From assembly GCA_040285825.1 (NCBI GenBank), contig JAUPSS010000006.1:992001-1056000 (forward strand): 64,000 bases of DNA. Reading direction: 5' to 3'. Origin of the DNA: Eukaryota sp. TZLM1-RC (lineage: Eukaryota > Metamonada: BaSk clade). Positions 11,190-19,218 of the stretch are shown here, piece after piece; position 1 is the first letter of the stretch; every line of letters begins with the position of its first letter. The translations under genes were made by a program, and so were the position numbers. Under the pieces are notes generated by a model. The model was not told where the DNA came from. It ran no database searches and was given only the letters and a program-made list of their open reading frames with translations.

Positions 11190-11342
11190 GCCAGTACTGT
11201 ATTTGTCCTCAGAAAAGTGGGAAAAAGTAGTGTTGTTGTTGAACTCAAATTGAATTAGTAGGTTTCTTTGTATTTCGACTGATGACGTGATACTCATTTA
11301 TGAATCAGTTTTATTAATAAACAACAGATTTCTCTCTCCTTC

Positions 11343-12099
11343 ATGACTGTTCCTTCTGTCAACCTCCCGTCTCTTTCTTCCATGAAAGTTGAAAGTGTTC
11401 TCTTGTTCCTACAAGAGTGGAAGATCTATTCTTCTGTGACTTCTAAGAAAGAGCTTGTTCCAGCAAGACTCTTGGTCGATTCTTTTCTGTTAGAGTCTCT
11501 ATCTCTCCAGAAATCCGACGTCTCTTCCAGTGACGATGTTCTTCTTAGACATCTACAATCTGTCGTATCGTTCGCCACGTACGAAGATTTTAGTCTGGCT
11601 ATGTCAGAACTGAAGCTTGATGTCCGTATTGGTGACGTCCGAGAACGTATGTCCTGTTACCTGCGACGTTTCCTCCAGGTAAAGAGTAGGGCTTCCGGAC
11701 TGAAGTTACCAGACACAGCTTTTCTGAATCGATTTGCCAGAGGAATTCTTCCCGTAGGTCTTCAACGTTCTCTACTAGCGAGAATTCGAGATGATGTATT
11801 CCCAGATCTTCACTCTCTTGTCGAAACCACTACTGATGAGCTGTTGGACTGCTTTAGGGTTGCTTCATGGACTCGTGGTTTCAAAAACCTCAGTGAATGA
11901 TGTGGAACGTACGGCTGGCACTAAAACGAGGTCCTCTTGGCGCTCTCAGGATTTAAAAAATCAATCGTGCTTCAAGTGCCACAAGCCTGGACACATCTCC
12001 CGCGATTGTCCATCTAAAATCAAACATGAGGTAAATTATTTGTGTCACACAAACGATGCACCAAAGAGTTTAACAAACCCCATATCTTCCCTCTATTGA
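11343..12099 (+). pseudogene. Gag-like protein, unit 7 (one frameshift)
   Basis: Third variant class (ARIRDD and DCFR in place of ASIRND and DCSR). One extra A near 11886 shifts the frame before the zinc knuckle, leaving a 185-residue product. The remainder, with its CCHC motif, is open in another frame to 12099. Confidence 0.85.
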
Positions 12100-12254
12100 G
12101 CCAGTACTGTATTTGTCCTCAGAAAAGTGGGAAAAAGTAGTGTTGTTGTTGAACTCAAATTGAATTAGTAGGTTTCTTTGTATTTCGACTGATGACGTGA
12201 TACTCATTTATGAATCAGTTTTATTAATAAACAACAGATTTCTCTCTCTCCTTC

Positions 12255-13010
12255 ATGACTGTTCCTTCTGTCAACCTCCCGTCTCTTTCTTCCATGAAAG
12301 TTGAAAGTGTTCTCTTGTTCCTACAAGAGTGGAAGATCTATTCTTCTGTGACTTCTAAGAAAGAGCTTGTTCCAGCAAGACTCTTGGTCGATTCTTTTCT
12401 GTTAGAGTCTCTATCTCTCCAGAAATCCGACGTCTCTTTTAGTGACGATGTTCTTCTTAGACATCTACAATCTGTCGTATCGTTCGCCACGTACGAAGAT
12501 TTTAGTCTGGCTATGTCAGAACTGAAGCTTGATGTCCGTATTGGTGACGTCCGAGAACGTATGTCCTGTTACCTGCGACGTTTCCTCCAGGTAAAGAGTA
12601 GGGCTTCCGGACTGAAGTTACCAGACACAGCTTTTCTGAATCGATTTGCCAGAGGAATTCTTCCCGTAGGTCTTCAACGTTCTCTACTAGCGAGAATTCG
12701 AGATGATGTATTCCCAGATCTTCACTCTCTTGTCGAAACCACTACTGATGAGCTGTTGGACTGCTTTAGGGTTGCTTCATGGACTCGTGGTTTCAAAACC
12801 TCAGTGAATGATGTGGAACGTACGGCTGGCACTAAAACGAGGTCCTCTTGGCGCTCTCAGGATTTAAAAAATCAATCGTGCTTCAAGTGCCACAAGCCTG
12901 GACACATCTCCCGCGATTGTCCATCTAAAATCAAACATGAGGTAAATTATTTGTGTCACACAAACGATGCACCAAAGAGTTTAACAAACCCCATATCTTC
13001 CCTCTATTGA
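12255..13010 (+). CDS. Gag-like zinc-knuckle protein, unit 8 (intact)
   Basis: Intact 251 residues and the same variant class as unit 7, with a private SF for SS change. Followed by the purine tract and the only LTR of this array that keeps its full 3' end. Confidence 0.9.
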   Translation: MTVPSVNLPSLSSMKVESVLLFLQEWKIYSSVTSKKELVPARLLVDSFLLESLSLQKSDVSFSDDVLLRHLQSVVSFATYEDFSLAMSELKLDVRIGDVRERMSCYLRRFLQVKSRASGLKLPDTAFLNRFARGILPVGLQRSLLARIRDDVFPDLHSLVETTTDELLDCFRVASWTRGFKTSVNDVERTAGTKTRSSWRSQDLKNQSCFKCHKPGHISRDCPSKIKHEVNYLCHTNDAPKSLTNPISSLY

Positions 13011-13051
13011 GCCAGTACTGTATTTGTCCTCAGAAAAGTGGGAAAAAGTAG

Positions 13052-13193
13052 TGTTGTTGTTGAACTCAAATTGAATTAGTAGGTTTCTTTGTATTTCGAC
13101 TGATGACGTGATACTCATTTATGAATCAGTTTTATTAATAAACTACAGATTTTTCTCTCTCTCCTTCGTGTGTTCATCTGCCTAACGGCATCA
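13052..13193 (+). repeat. Terminal LTR, full length (142 bp)
   Basis: TGTTGTTG...CGGCATCA, starting TG and ending CA, 142 bp. Unlike the internal LTRs it retains the sequence after CTCCTTC, including the splice-donor GTGTGT and the CTAAC motif. It reads AACTACAG where the internal copies read AACAACAG, so it belongs with the solitary element's LTRs. The next four bases, TGAG, are the target duplication. Confidence 0.85.
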
Positions 13194-13197
13194 TGAG
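13194..13197. repeat. Target-site duplication TGAG (right end of Gag array)
   Basis: Followed by AACAGAATTTTTTG of an RT-A gene. The same TGAG flanks both ends of the solitary element (23165-23168, 24279-24282) and the 5' end of the minus cluster (CTCA at 32646-32649). Confidence 0.75.
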
Positions 13198-13284
13198 AAC
13201 AGAATTTTTTGTTGATTTATTGGATGTAGAACCAGGAATGTTGAAAAGTCACTTATTTTCTTCCAGCAAATTTGGGGGTATTGG
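13198..13284 (+). mobile_element. RT-A fragment between Gag array and viral segment
   Basis: Encodes the RT-A stretch LRTEFF.DLLDVEPGML and the following SS..FGGIG-like sequence. It ends at GGTATTGG, where the virus-like segment begins. The same short fragment with the same end point recurs at 24283-24371. Confidence 0.8.
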
Positions 13285-13309
13285 ATCGAACGATCGTCTT
13301 CGATCGTTG

Positions 13310-13672
13310 AAGCATCATTTAATGCTAGTGATGATGCTTTGTTTAATGATGAACATAGAATTGCAAAATATAGTTTAAATGTTGAAGATGATGAAATTGA
13401 GTTTAATGTTGGAGATGAATTTGTTCGTGGATTTATTAATTATGACAATATTTGTGTGTACACGTTTACACAAATAATTTAGATGCATTGAACATTTTGT
13501 TTGATTCTGAAATTAATAAAAATATTAGTTTTATTAATCAAAAAAATTACCACTAGAGTACATTAAGGAAACTTTTTTAAATGGAAAAGTAAGTGAAAAT
13601 GGAATTGAACTCTATCAAAAATGTATTAAAGCTTTTGAAAATGTAGATTTCGATATTTTTATTAAATTCTGA
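13310..13672 (+). pseudogene. Virus-like orphan gene, acidic protein (frameshifted)
   Basis: Acidic coding sequence (NVEDDEIEFNVGDEFVRGF, then LDALNILFDSE and YQKCIKAFENVDF) spread over two or three frames with breaks near 13470 and 13545. It is cut off at its 5' end by the segment boundary. No family recognised. The next gene's promoter-like box starts where it stops. Confidence 0.5.
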
Positions 13673-13694
13673 AAAATGATTTTATTTTTTGAAA
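13672..13694 (+). promoter_or_regulatory. Recurrent box GAAAAATGATTTTATTTTTT before a start codon
   Basis: One of at least five close matches to AAAAATGATTTTTTTT placed just upstream of an ATG in this segment (ATG at 13695). Probably a viral-type promoter; inferred from recurrence only. Confidence 0.45.
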
Positions 13695-13925
13695 ATGTTA
13701 CGAGATCTTATTCTAGAAAAATTACTACTAAAAATAAAAGATAAAGAATCATTTAGTACAAAAATATAATTGATTTTTAATGAAAAATACAATTGTATCG
13801 AATTTTTAAAACGTAAATTTGAAGATGAGGAAAATATGATAAAACACGAGCCATATTTATTATCATTAATCACCCAAATTTTAGATGTGTCGAAAACAAA
13901 ACTTAAAAATAATTTATTATACTGA
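13695..13925 (+). CDS. Virus-like orphan, ~76 residues
   Basis: ATG right after the recurrent box; reads MLRDLILEKLLLKIKDKESF, then a short shifted stretch, then EFLKRKFEDEENMIKHEP and ends at TGA 13923-13925. An in-frame TAA near 13770 disappears if a nearby A-run and T-run each change by one base. Copy 2 (near 24845) has different run lengths at both places, so homopolymer noise is the likely cause. The 3' end overlaps the next minus-strand gene by 9 bp. Function unknown. Confidence 0.5.
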
Positions 13926-14106
13926 TTCATTATCTGATTGTTCATCATCTTCATTTTCAAATTCATCTTTTTTTGTCTCCAATTAAATCTATAAAATTTG
14001 ATGTATCAAATGATTGTTCATCTTCATCATCCAATTCTTCAACTTCATCTTTTTTCACAAATTTTGATAAATCACCAGATGTAAGTGCTGATAGTGATAA
14101 TGCCAT
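13917..14106 (-). CDS. Virus-like small acidic protein (one frameshift)
   Basis: Minus strand from ATG at 14106: MALSLSALTSGDLSKF, then a strongly acidic tail (EELDDEDEQ, NEDDEQSDNESV). One base too many or too few in a T7 run near 13965 breaks the frame. Convergent with the previous gene and divergent from the NifS-like gene, with the intervening box shared. Function unknown. Confidence 0.5.
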
Positions 14107-14161
14107 TTTGAAATAAAGATTAAAAATCATTTAATAAAAAGAACATATTTAAAAGAAAAAA
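14107..14161. promoter_or_regulatory. Divergent promoter region with inverted box
   Basis: Between the acidic-protein gene (minus) and the NifS-like gene (plus). On the minus strand it reads ATTAAATGATTTTTAATC before the start codon, a variant of the recurrent box. Confidence 0.4.
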
Positions 14162-15082
14162 ATGAATTTCACTGCATGTGAGGGTTATTGTTCAATCAAT
14201 ACTGCAAAATATTTATTTCGTAATTGTATTTTTGGAAATCCATCAAATGAATTACATATAAGAGGAAGAACATCAAAAGATTTTTTTAGAAAAATGTAGA
14301 CTTTCAATTTCGAAATTAATTGGAGAAGGTGTGCAGGGTTTTAGAAATCCATATTTTAAATTAACTCGAAAATATTATTCATCTGGTTTAGATAGTAGTA
14401 ACATTTCAGATAAAGAATATAAACAAATGTTTGATAAAGCAAATAATGAGGAAACACCAGAAAGTGAATTTATAACAGTGTTTGGTAACAGTGTGACATG
14501 TTTAATGAATGGATTATTGGGTACATTTAAAGAAAAATTTCCAAATATGGTTGTTGCTTTACATCCTGGCAATCATCCATCAATTGAAAAAATTCTTGCT
14601 GCAAAAAATATTGAATTTGTTTATACAGATGAAATTGATTCAGAAATATTTCACAGAATTAGAATGGTTATTGTTCCATTAATTTCATCTAGAGATGGAG
14701 AAATTGTTGATGTAAAAGAATTTTTCAAACAATTTGGAAAAAATGTTTACAAAGTAATGGATGTTGCTCAAGCACTTGGTGTTTTGGATTATAAAGATTT
14801 ATCAGTAAAGACAAATAGATCTGATTTTGCCTTATTTTCATCTGAAAAAATTGGAATGGAAGGTGTGGCTGGAATGACATTTAATAGGAATATTTTACAT
14901 CCAGATGGTATGTAGATAGTTTTTGGAAAGTGTTTAGAAAAAATGAATTAAATCAAGTATATTGTAAATTTTTATTAAAACGAATGAAAATGTTTAACAA
15001 CAATGAATTTGATGATATGATTTTATATATAAAAACAATAAAAAGAACCAATAAAACACATATTATAAAAAAATATAGTTGA
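14162..15082 (+). CDS. NifS-like aminotransferase class V family protein (frameshifted)
   Basis: From ATG 14162 the N-terminal part has FGNPSNELHIRGRTSKDFF, matching the NPSS.H..GR segment of cysteine desulfurases. Then come GVQGFRNPYF, HPGNHPS, IEFVYTDE, VMDVAQALG and ALFSSEKIGMEGVAGM, the last resembling the PLP-lysine loop. Frames break at about 14298 (A-run) and at 14909, where a stop follows HPDGM. A further 58 codons (YVDSFWKVF...) are open to 15082 in another frame and may be its tail. At ~300 residues it is shorter than free-living enzymes (~380-400). NifS-like proteins are known in asfarviruses and iridoviruses, often without proven desulfurase activity. Copy 2 lies at 25265-26208. 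Confidence 0.7.
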
Positions 15083-15122
15083 ACAATTAAATTTGTAAAT
15101 ATACTAAAAAAATATACCAAAA

Positions 15123-15456
15123 ATGAGTTTTGAAGAAAACTTTTTAAATATGATTCTCGCAGAAATTCTTGGAACTTTTTGCATATGAAGAAGATGTTGA
15201 TTTATCTATGATTGCTGAATCCGAAGTTATAGTTGCAAAACCAAATGATGAAATTATTAAAAATATATTAAGTGATTATGATCCAGAAGAAATATCAACT
15301 TTTAAATATATTAGAATTAAAGGAAGTCCACAAGAACAAATTGAACGAATTTATCATTATTGGAAATTCTTTGATTTTGATAGTGATGAATTTGAATTTA
15401 TAAGAATGGTTTTGGAAAACGTAATTGGTTTAAAAATTAAAAAAATGATTATTTAA
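15123..15456 (+). CDS. Virus-like acidic orphan, ~111 residues (one frameshift)
   Basis: Starts MSFEENFLNMILAEI at 15123, shifts frame near 15165 and continues FAYEEDVDLSMIAESEV to IGLKIKKMII. Acidic and unrecognised. Its last codons overlap the box that precedes the nuclease gene. Also present in copy 2 (26249-26587). Confidence 0.5.
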
Positions 15457-15463
15457 TTTTAAA
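15441..15463 (+). promoter_or_regulatory. Recurrent box before the nuclease gene
   Basis: AAAAATGATTATTTAATTTT followed by AAAATG; the start codon of the nuclease gene is at 15464. It overlaps the end of the upstream gene. Confidence 0.4.
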
Positions 15464-15902
15464 ATGAATTGGCTTTATGAAAATGTCGATTATGATTTAT
15501 AATGCAATAGTTACAAAAATGGAAATTATTGTGAAAATGTAATTGCAAAATATTTAAGTTTTGAAAGAACATCTATTAATGAATTTAAAAAGAAATATCA
15601 AAATTATCCATGTCCTGATATTGAAACTCCAAATTATTTCTTAGAAATCAAATCAATGAATTGGACTTCAAGTGGTTCTGCTTGGGAAAAAGTATTGGGT
15701 TGTCCAATAAAATATTTTTGAATTGGCAAAAATTAAACCAGTAAAAATAATTCTGTGTTGTAAGATATTGGATCTATGTAATGGATATGTAATTGGTGAT
15801 TTAAGTGTTGAGCGAAAGGAATATATAGATTTTTGTAAAACTCGCAACATTACATTTCATTCTGTAAAAGAGTTGATTGATAAACCTCATTTATTTATTT
15901 AA
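15464..15902 (+). pseudogene. PD-(D/E)XK restriction-endonuclease-like protein
   Basis: Encodes ~145 residues with CPDIETPNYFLEIKSMNW: the PD...(9 residues)...EIK pattern is the catalytic signature of PD-(D/E)XK nucleases, which include most type II restriction enzymes. GSAWEKVLG and VKIILCC (a core strand) follow. An in-frame TAA at about 15497 is present in both copies, and an extra T near 15719 shifts the frame after IKYF. The D12 methyltransferase gene starts 20 bp downstream on the same strand, as in restriction-modification operons. Specificity cannot be read from sequence. As written it is broken. Confidence 0.6.
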
Positions 15903-15922
15903 AAAAGAATTTTTTTAGCCAA

Positions 15923-16448
15923 ATGAAACCATTCATTAAATGGGTTGGTGGAAAAACCAAAAATTTTCTTTAATAAAACCATACATTCCATCAAACTTTG
16001 AAACCTATATTGAACCATTTATTGGTGGTGGTGGATTTTTATTAAATATCTTACATCATTTTTGATATGAATAATTTTTATCCAAAAATAATTGCAAATG
16101 ATATCAATCCATATATAATTAAAATGTATCAATTATTAATAGAATCACCTGATAATATTTCAATTGATTTTACAAATAAAAATACATCAGAGGAATATTA
16201 TAGATTACGGGACTTGTTTAATAATTCCTGAGAATAAGCTTAATTATTTAAGTCAAATTAGTATAAAAATCTTAAACGTTTAGAAATTTATTCACCAAAT
16301 AGTTTTGATAATATAAAATTTTCTGGTTTAAATAATGTTGAAATTATAATTCATTGAATGATTTTTTTATAAAATTAAATAAATCCATTGACCAATATAA
16401 AGAAAAACCAATTAATTGTTTTTTTAATTTAATGTATTTTTTTAATAA
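15923..16448 (+). pseudogene. D12-class N6-adenine DNA methyltransferase, broken
   Basis: ATG at 15923 gives MKPFIKWVGGKTK, the Dam/D12 N-terminal motif X (SAM binding). After a frameshift near 15970 comes YIPSNFETYIEPFIGGGGFL, motif I of the same family, and after another near 16060, IIANDINPYIIKMYQLL, the usual NDIN region. LRDLFNN and FSGLNNVEI follow in further frames. No DPPY catalytic motif is visible before the next gene, so the 3' half is lost or scrambled. Dam-like D12 enzymes commonly modify GATC; with the adjacent PD-(D/E)XK nuclease this makes a former type II restriction-modification pair. Confidence 0.65.
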
Positions 16449-16449
16449 A

Positions 16450-16590
16450 ATGGATTTTGGGACAATTCTACATCATTTATTAGCAATTGCAGTAATAATT
16501 ATAATTACTGGTGGTGCGGTTTTTTATGCTTATTCTAAAAATAAATCAGAGTTTACACCATCGAAAGTTATTGAACTTGAAAATAATTAA
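16450..16590 (+). CDS. Small single-pass membrane protein (46 residues)
   Basis: ATG at 16450 gives MDFGTILHH followed by a hydrophobic helix (LLAIAVIIIITGGAVFYAY) and a hydrophilic tail. Preceded by AATGTATTTTTTTAATAAA, a weaker version of the recurrent box. Small membrane proteins of this type are common in large DNA viruses; function unknown. A longer start at 16354 is possible but reads through methyltransferase remnants. Confidence 0.5.
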   Translation: MDFGTILHHLLAIAVIIIITGGAVFYAYSKNKSEFTPSKVIELENN

Positions 16591-16832
16591 AATTAATGAT
16601 TGTGGTTTAAAAAACCATATTGTTTCTTTAACAAATAATTGGTCAGCACAATTGGAGATTGGAAACATCTGCTTCTGCAAAGGGGGTGATTACTGCAGTG
16701 AAGTCGACACAATGTCATAGTTTTCCACCTTGAATATGAGCCATTGACACAGAGTGTTGACTCTCGTCAAACTGATTTTCTCGCACACAAACCTGGATTT
16801 TCAAACTCTTTAGAAACTGAGCAATCGTCGCA
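16591..16832. other. no clear gene; base composition differs from neighbours
   Basis: About 240 bp, visibly less AT-rich than its neighbours, with only a ~45-codon plus-strand frame containing ICFCKGGDYC. No family recognised; possibly an unrelated insertion or a gene remnant. Confidence 0.3.
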
Positions 16833-17128
16833 TTAACCGATTGTTAGTCTTTTAATGTTACAATCTTGAATAACTTTCAATCTATTAAAATTTAATTTGT
16901 CAATCCTAAGATCAATTAGATTAGGTAATAATGAAATTATTTTAAACAAATTTTCTTCACAACCTTTTAATTCTAAAGTTTTTAATTTAGTTAAACTAGA
17001 GAAATCAGTTCTAAAATGTTCAAGTCCCATATAAGTTGAATCTAGTGCTTCTAAATTTTGTAAATTTGTAAAATCAAAAATTAAATCAGAACCATCACAA
17101 AGGAGATTTATGATTTCTAATTTTTTTA
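16833..17128 (-). pseudogene. Leucine-rich-repeat protein fragment
   Basis: Minus strand: repeats of the type LQNLEAL.., LTKLKTLELKGC and LPNLIDLRI, about 95 codons, ending after IKRLTIG. Upstream it breaks in poly-T/A sequence near 17130. A fragment of an LRR protein, possibly captured from a host. No signal peptide or other domain is seen. Confidence 0.45.
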
Positions 17129-17198
17129 ATTTTTATTCTTACAAATTCCCAAAGACTCTTGGTATGGAATTTCTGAAATTCAATTATCCTATGAAGGA

Positions 17199-18212
17199 AT
17201 GCAAAGTGAACCACTTTGTTTCACTGCAGCAACTATTCGTAGATATATGAATTCAATGGATCAAGAATACCGCGAAAGTGTTTTAGACATTCTCGAGTGT
17301 GCTGAAATTGATGATCCCCTTGAAATTTTAACTGCTGAGGATATGCAAGAATTTTTGATGGAACATTCAATTGGTTATGAAGAATCTAGAAGTGCAGATC
17401 ACAATACTCATTATGATTATGTTAAAATTCCACCCTATTCAACTCAATCTCGTTCTCTTTCTTTCAGAATTCCAATTCCTACTTTTATCAAAACTTTCTT
17501 ACCAATTAATAAAGCAGCCAACATTGAAATTACTTTTGATGCCACTAAAATGTTTAAATTTTTACATGTCACTGGTCTCAGAACATCAGAGTTGGTAAAG
17601 ATTGGTGATTTAACTGGAGGTGAAAATAATGAAGATGATCATTTAATTCCAGAAATTAAATCAACTAGTGAAGTAAAAAAATATTTGAAAAGAAGAATTG
17701 AGGAGGAAGAGTATCACACAGCAATGAGTGAAATTATTGGAAGTGATGAATTTAATCTTTATAACAAACCAGAACACATTAAATCTAATAATGATTTTAT
17801 TTTAAAAATGGTTGAAAGACATCCATCACAATTCATTCACGCACATAATTGCTATGATTAAGCAGGTGAAGCAATTAGAATTAATCCAGAAGTTCGAAAA
17901 TATTTGGGAAATAGAATTTTGAATTCAAAACAAAAACTATTAGAATTGATTGAAATTGACCATTCTGTATATAAGGAAATTGATATCAAACTTTTAAAAG
18001 AGGATATTCCATTTGCGAATAAAGTATTGTCAATTTTAAAAGATAAACCTTTAACAAAACGTGAAGTTGTAAAAGTTTTAACATTCAATCCAAAACAATT
18101 ACGCGATTTATTGGAAACAAGAGAAGACCATTTAGATTTGTATTTAGTTTTAAATTTAATTGAAGTTGTTGATACTAAAATTAATGTATCAGAATTTTTA
18201 GATAAGTTATAA
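17199..18212 (+). CDS. Virus-like orphan protein interrupted by one in-frame stop
   Basis: One frame of 338 codons: 220 from MQSEPLCFTAATIRRYMNSM to HNCYD, a TAA at 17859-17861, then AGEAIRINPEVRKYLGNRIL and ~115 codons to LDKL. Open sequence upstream of 17199 (KDSWYGISEIQLSYEG) suggests the true start is further left and lost. Lysine/glutamate-rich and probably mainly helical in the C-terminal part; no family recognised. The single stop without any frameshift contrasts with the homopolymer errors elsewhere. Confidence 0.5.
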
Positions 18213-18233
18213 AAATGATTTTTTTTACGAAAA
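18211..18233 (+). promoter_or_regulatory. Recurrent box AAAAATGATTTTTTTT
   Basis: AAAAATGATTTTTTTTACG directly before the ATG at 18234 and overlapping the stop of the previous gene. One of the best matches to the segment's start-site box. Confidence 0.5.
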
Positions 18234-18866
18234 ATGTCATCTTTGGATTTCTTGAAATCAGCACTTAATTCAATTGAGCAAATTGAACCAGTCACTGAAC
18301 CAATTTCTGAAATAGAAACATCTAATTCAGAAACACAAAACGATGAAACAACAATTGATTTAAGAAAACATCTTCTTGATGCAGAAATCAAAAAAGAATT
18401 GAGAACTAAAATGAAAAATTATGTTTCATTTCAAGAAGATTCAGAAGATGAACAACCCATTGTTGTTGAAAAACCAACAGTTGTAGAAAAACCATTCAGT
18501 GAATTACAAAAAATATTTTTAGCAAATGGTGGAAAGAAAATGGTTGAATTGAAAAAACTATTAGCTTGGTATATAAACTCAAAACAAAATTTAACATTTT
18601 CTAAAAAATATCTCTACAAATCAATTCCTATTGGTGGTGGAAATATGAGATTGGAACCTGTCAAACACACTGCCTTTGGTTTATATGGAATTGGTAAACC
18701 ATTTGAAACTAATCAAACATTGCCTGATGAATATGTTTTAGTTGATGGAAAAATTACAAAAATAACCAAACACGAATATGTTGTCTATGGTGTTGTTAAA
18801 AATAATACAGCAACAATTCATAATTTTCCACAATATCGAATTCAAGCTGATGATGGATGTTATTGA
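18234..18866 (+). CDS. Virus-like orphan protein, 210 residues (intact)
   Basis: Intact from the ATG after the recurrent box. Acidic, low-complexity N-terminal third (EPVTEPISEIETSNSETQ; a repeated VVEKPTVVEKP), then a basic region with FSKKYLYKSIPIGGGNM and YGIGKPFETNQ. No family recognised. Its end overlaps the start of the next gene by 14 bp in another frame, typical of compact viral genomes. Confidence 0.6.
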   Translation: MSSLDFLKSALNSIEQIEPVTEPISEIETSNSETQNDETTIDLRKHLLDAEIKKELRTKMKNYVSFQEDSEDEQPIVVEKPTVVEKPFSELQKIFLANGGKKMVELKKLLAWYINSKQNLTFSKKYLYKSIPIGGGNMRLEPVKHTAFGLYGIGKPFETNQTLPDEYVLVDGKITKITKHEYVVYGVVKNNTATIHNFPQYRIQADDGCY

Positions 18867-19191
18867 ACCAATTCATAAAAAACTTGAAAAATTGTGTCTA
18901 AGAATTGTTCACAATGTTCAAAGACCAATTGAAATGATTGAAAAATATGAAAATATGTATCTTGCGAATGAAATATCTATGGATGTTTTAAAGAAAAAGT
19001 ATTTTGAACTTCGTTTTAAAAATATGATGTTTGGAGAAGTTCAAGCATTGTGGAATGTAATGCAAGATTTATTTTGTAGAGAATTAAGAAACTTTGAATC
19101 TTCCAAACCCATTGACAACTTACTTGATTTATTTTACAAAGAAGTTGAAATAATTTCAAAAAGATTTAATAAAAAGAAAATAATTCTGTAA
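18853..19191 (+). CDS. Virus-like orphan protein, 112 residues (intact)
   Basis: ATG at 18853 overlaps the end of the upstream gene. MDVIEPIHKKLEKLCLRIV, then helical, charged sequence to FNKKKIIL. No family recognised. It could instead be the C-terminal continuation of the 18234 gene after a frameshift; the overlapping ATG favours a separate gene. Confidence 0.5.
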   Translation: MDVIEPIHKKLEKLCLRIVHNVQRPIEMIEKYENMYLANEISMDVLKKKYFELRFKNMMFGEVQALWNVMQDLFCRELRNFESSKPIDNLLDLFYKEVEIISKRFNKKKIIL

Positions 19192-19193
19192 AT

Positions 19194-19218
19194 AAAAATG
19201 ATTTTTTTTTCAAAAAAT
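19194..19218 (+). promoter_or_regulatory. Recurrent box AAAAATGATTTTTTTTTC
   Basis: Directly precedes the ATG at 19219; close match to the boxes at 18211 and 22487. Confidence 0.5.

Larger units (their letters stand above)
5759..13193 (+). mobile_element. Tandem array of eight LTR-Gag units, intron-less
   Basis: Eight direct units with Gag starts at 5873, 6784, 7696, 8607, 9520, 10434, 11343 and 12255 (spacing 909-914 bp), closed by a ninth LTR. Each unit is a short LTR, a 251-codon Gag gene, a purine-rich tract (AGAAAAGTGGGAAAAAGTAG) and then the next LTR. No protease, integrase or reverse transcriptase is present. Variants group as units 1-2, 3-6 and 7-8, as expected from unequal crossing-over. 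Every unit lacks the 52-nt GT-AG intron found in the solitary element at 23169-24278. Confidence 0.9.

Noticed and set aside
5759-13193. CRISPR-like or satellite array
   Set aside because: The ~912-bp units are coding LTR-Gag units with no short repeat-spacer pattern.
13682-13966. 94-codon minus-strand frame
   Set aside because: It is the shadow of the plus-strand gene at 13695-13925, which has the promoter-like box and shared coding pattern with copy 2.
16450-16590. Small membrane protein as the methyltransferase C-terminus
   Set aside because: D12 methyltransferases end in a soluble domain with DPPY upstream; the transmembrane helix and an own ATG with upstream box fit a separate gene better.
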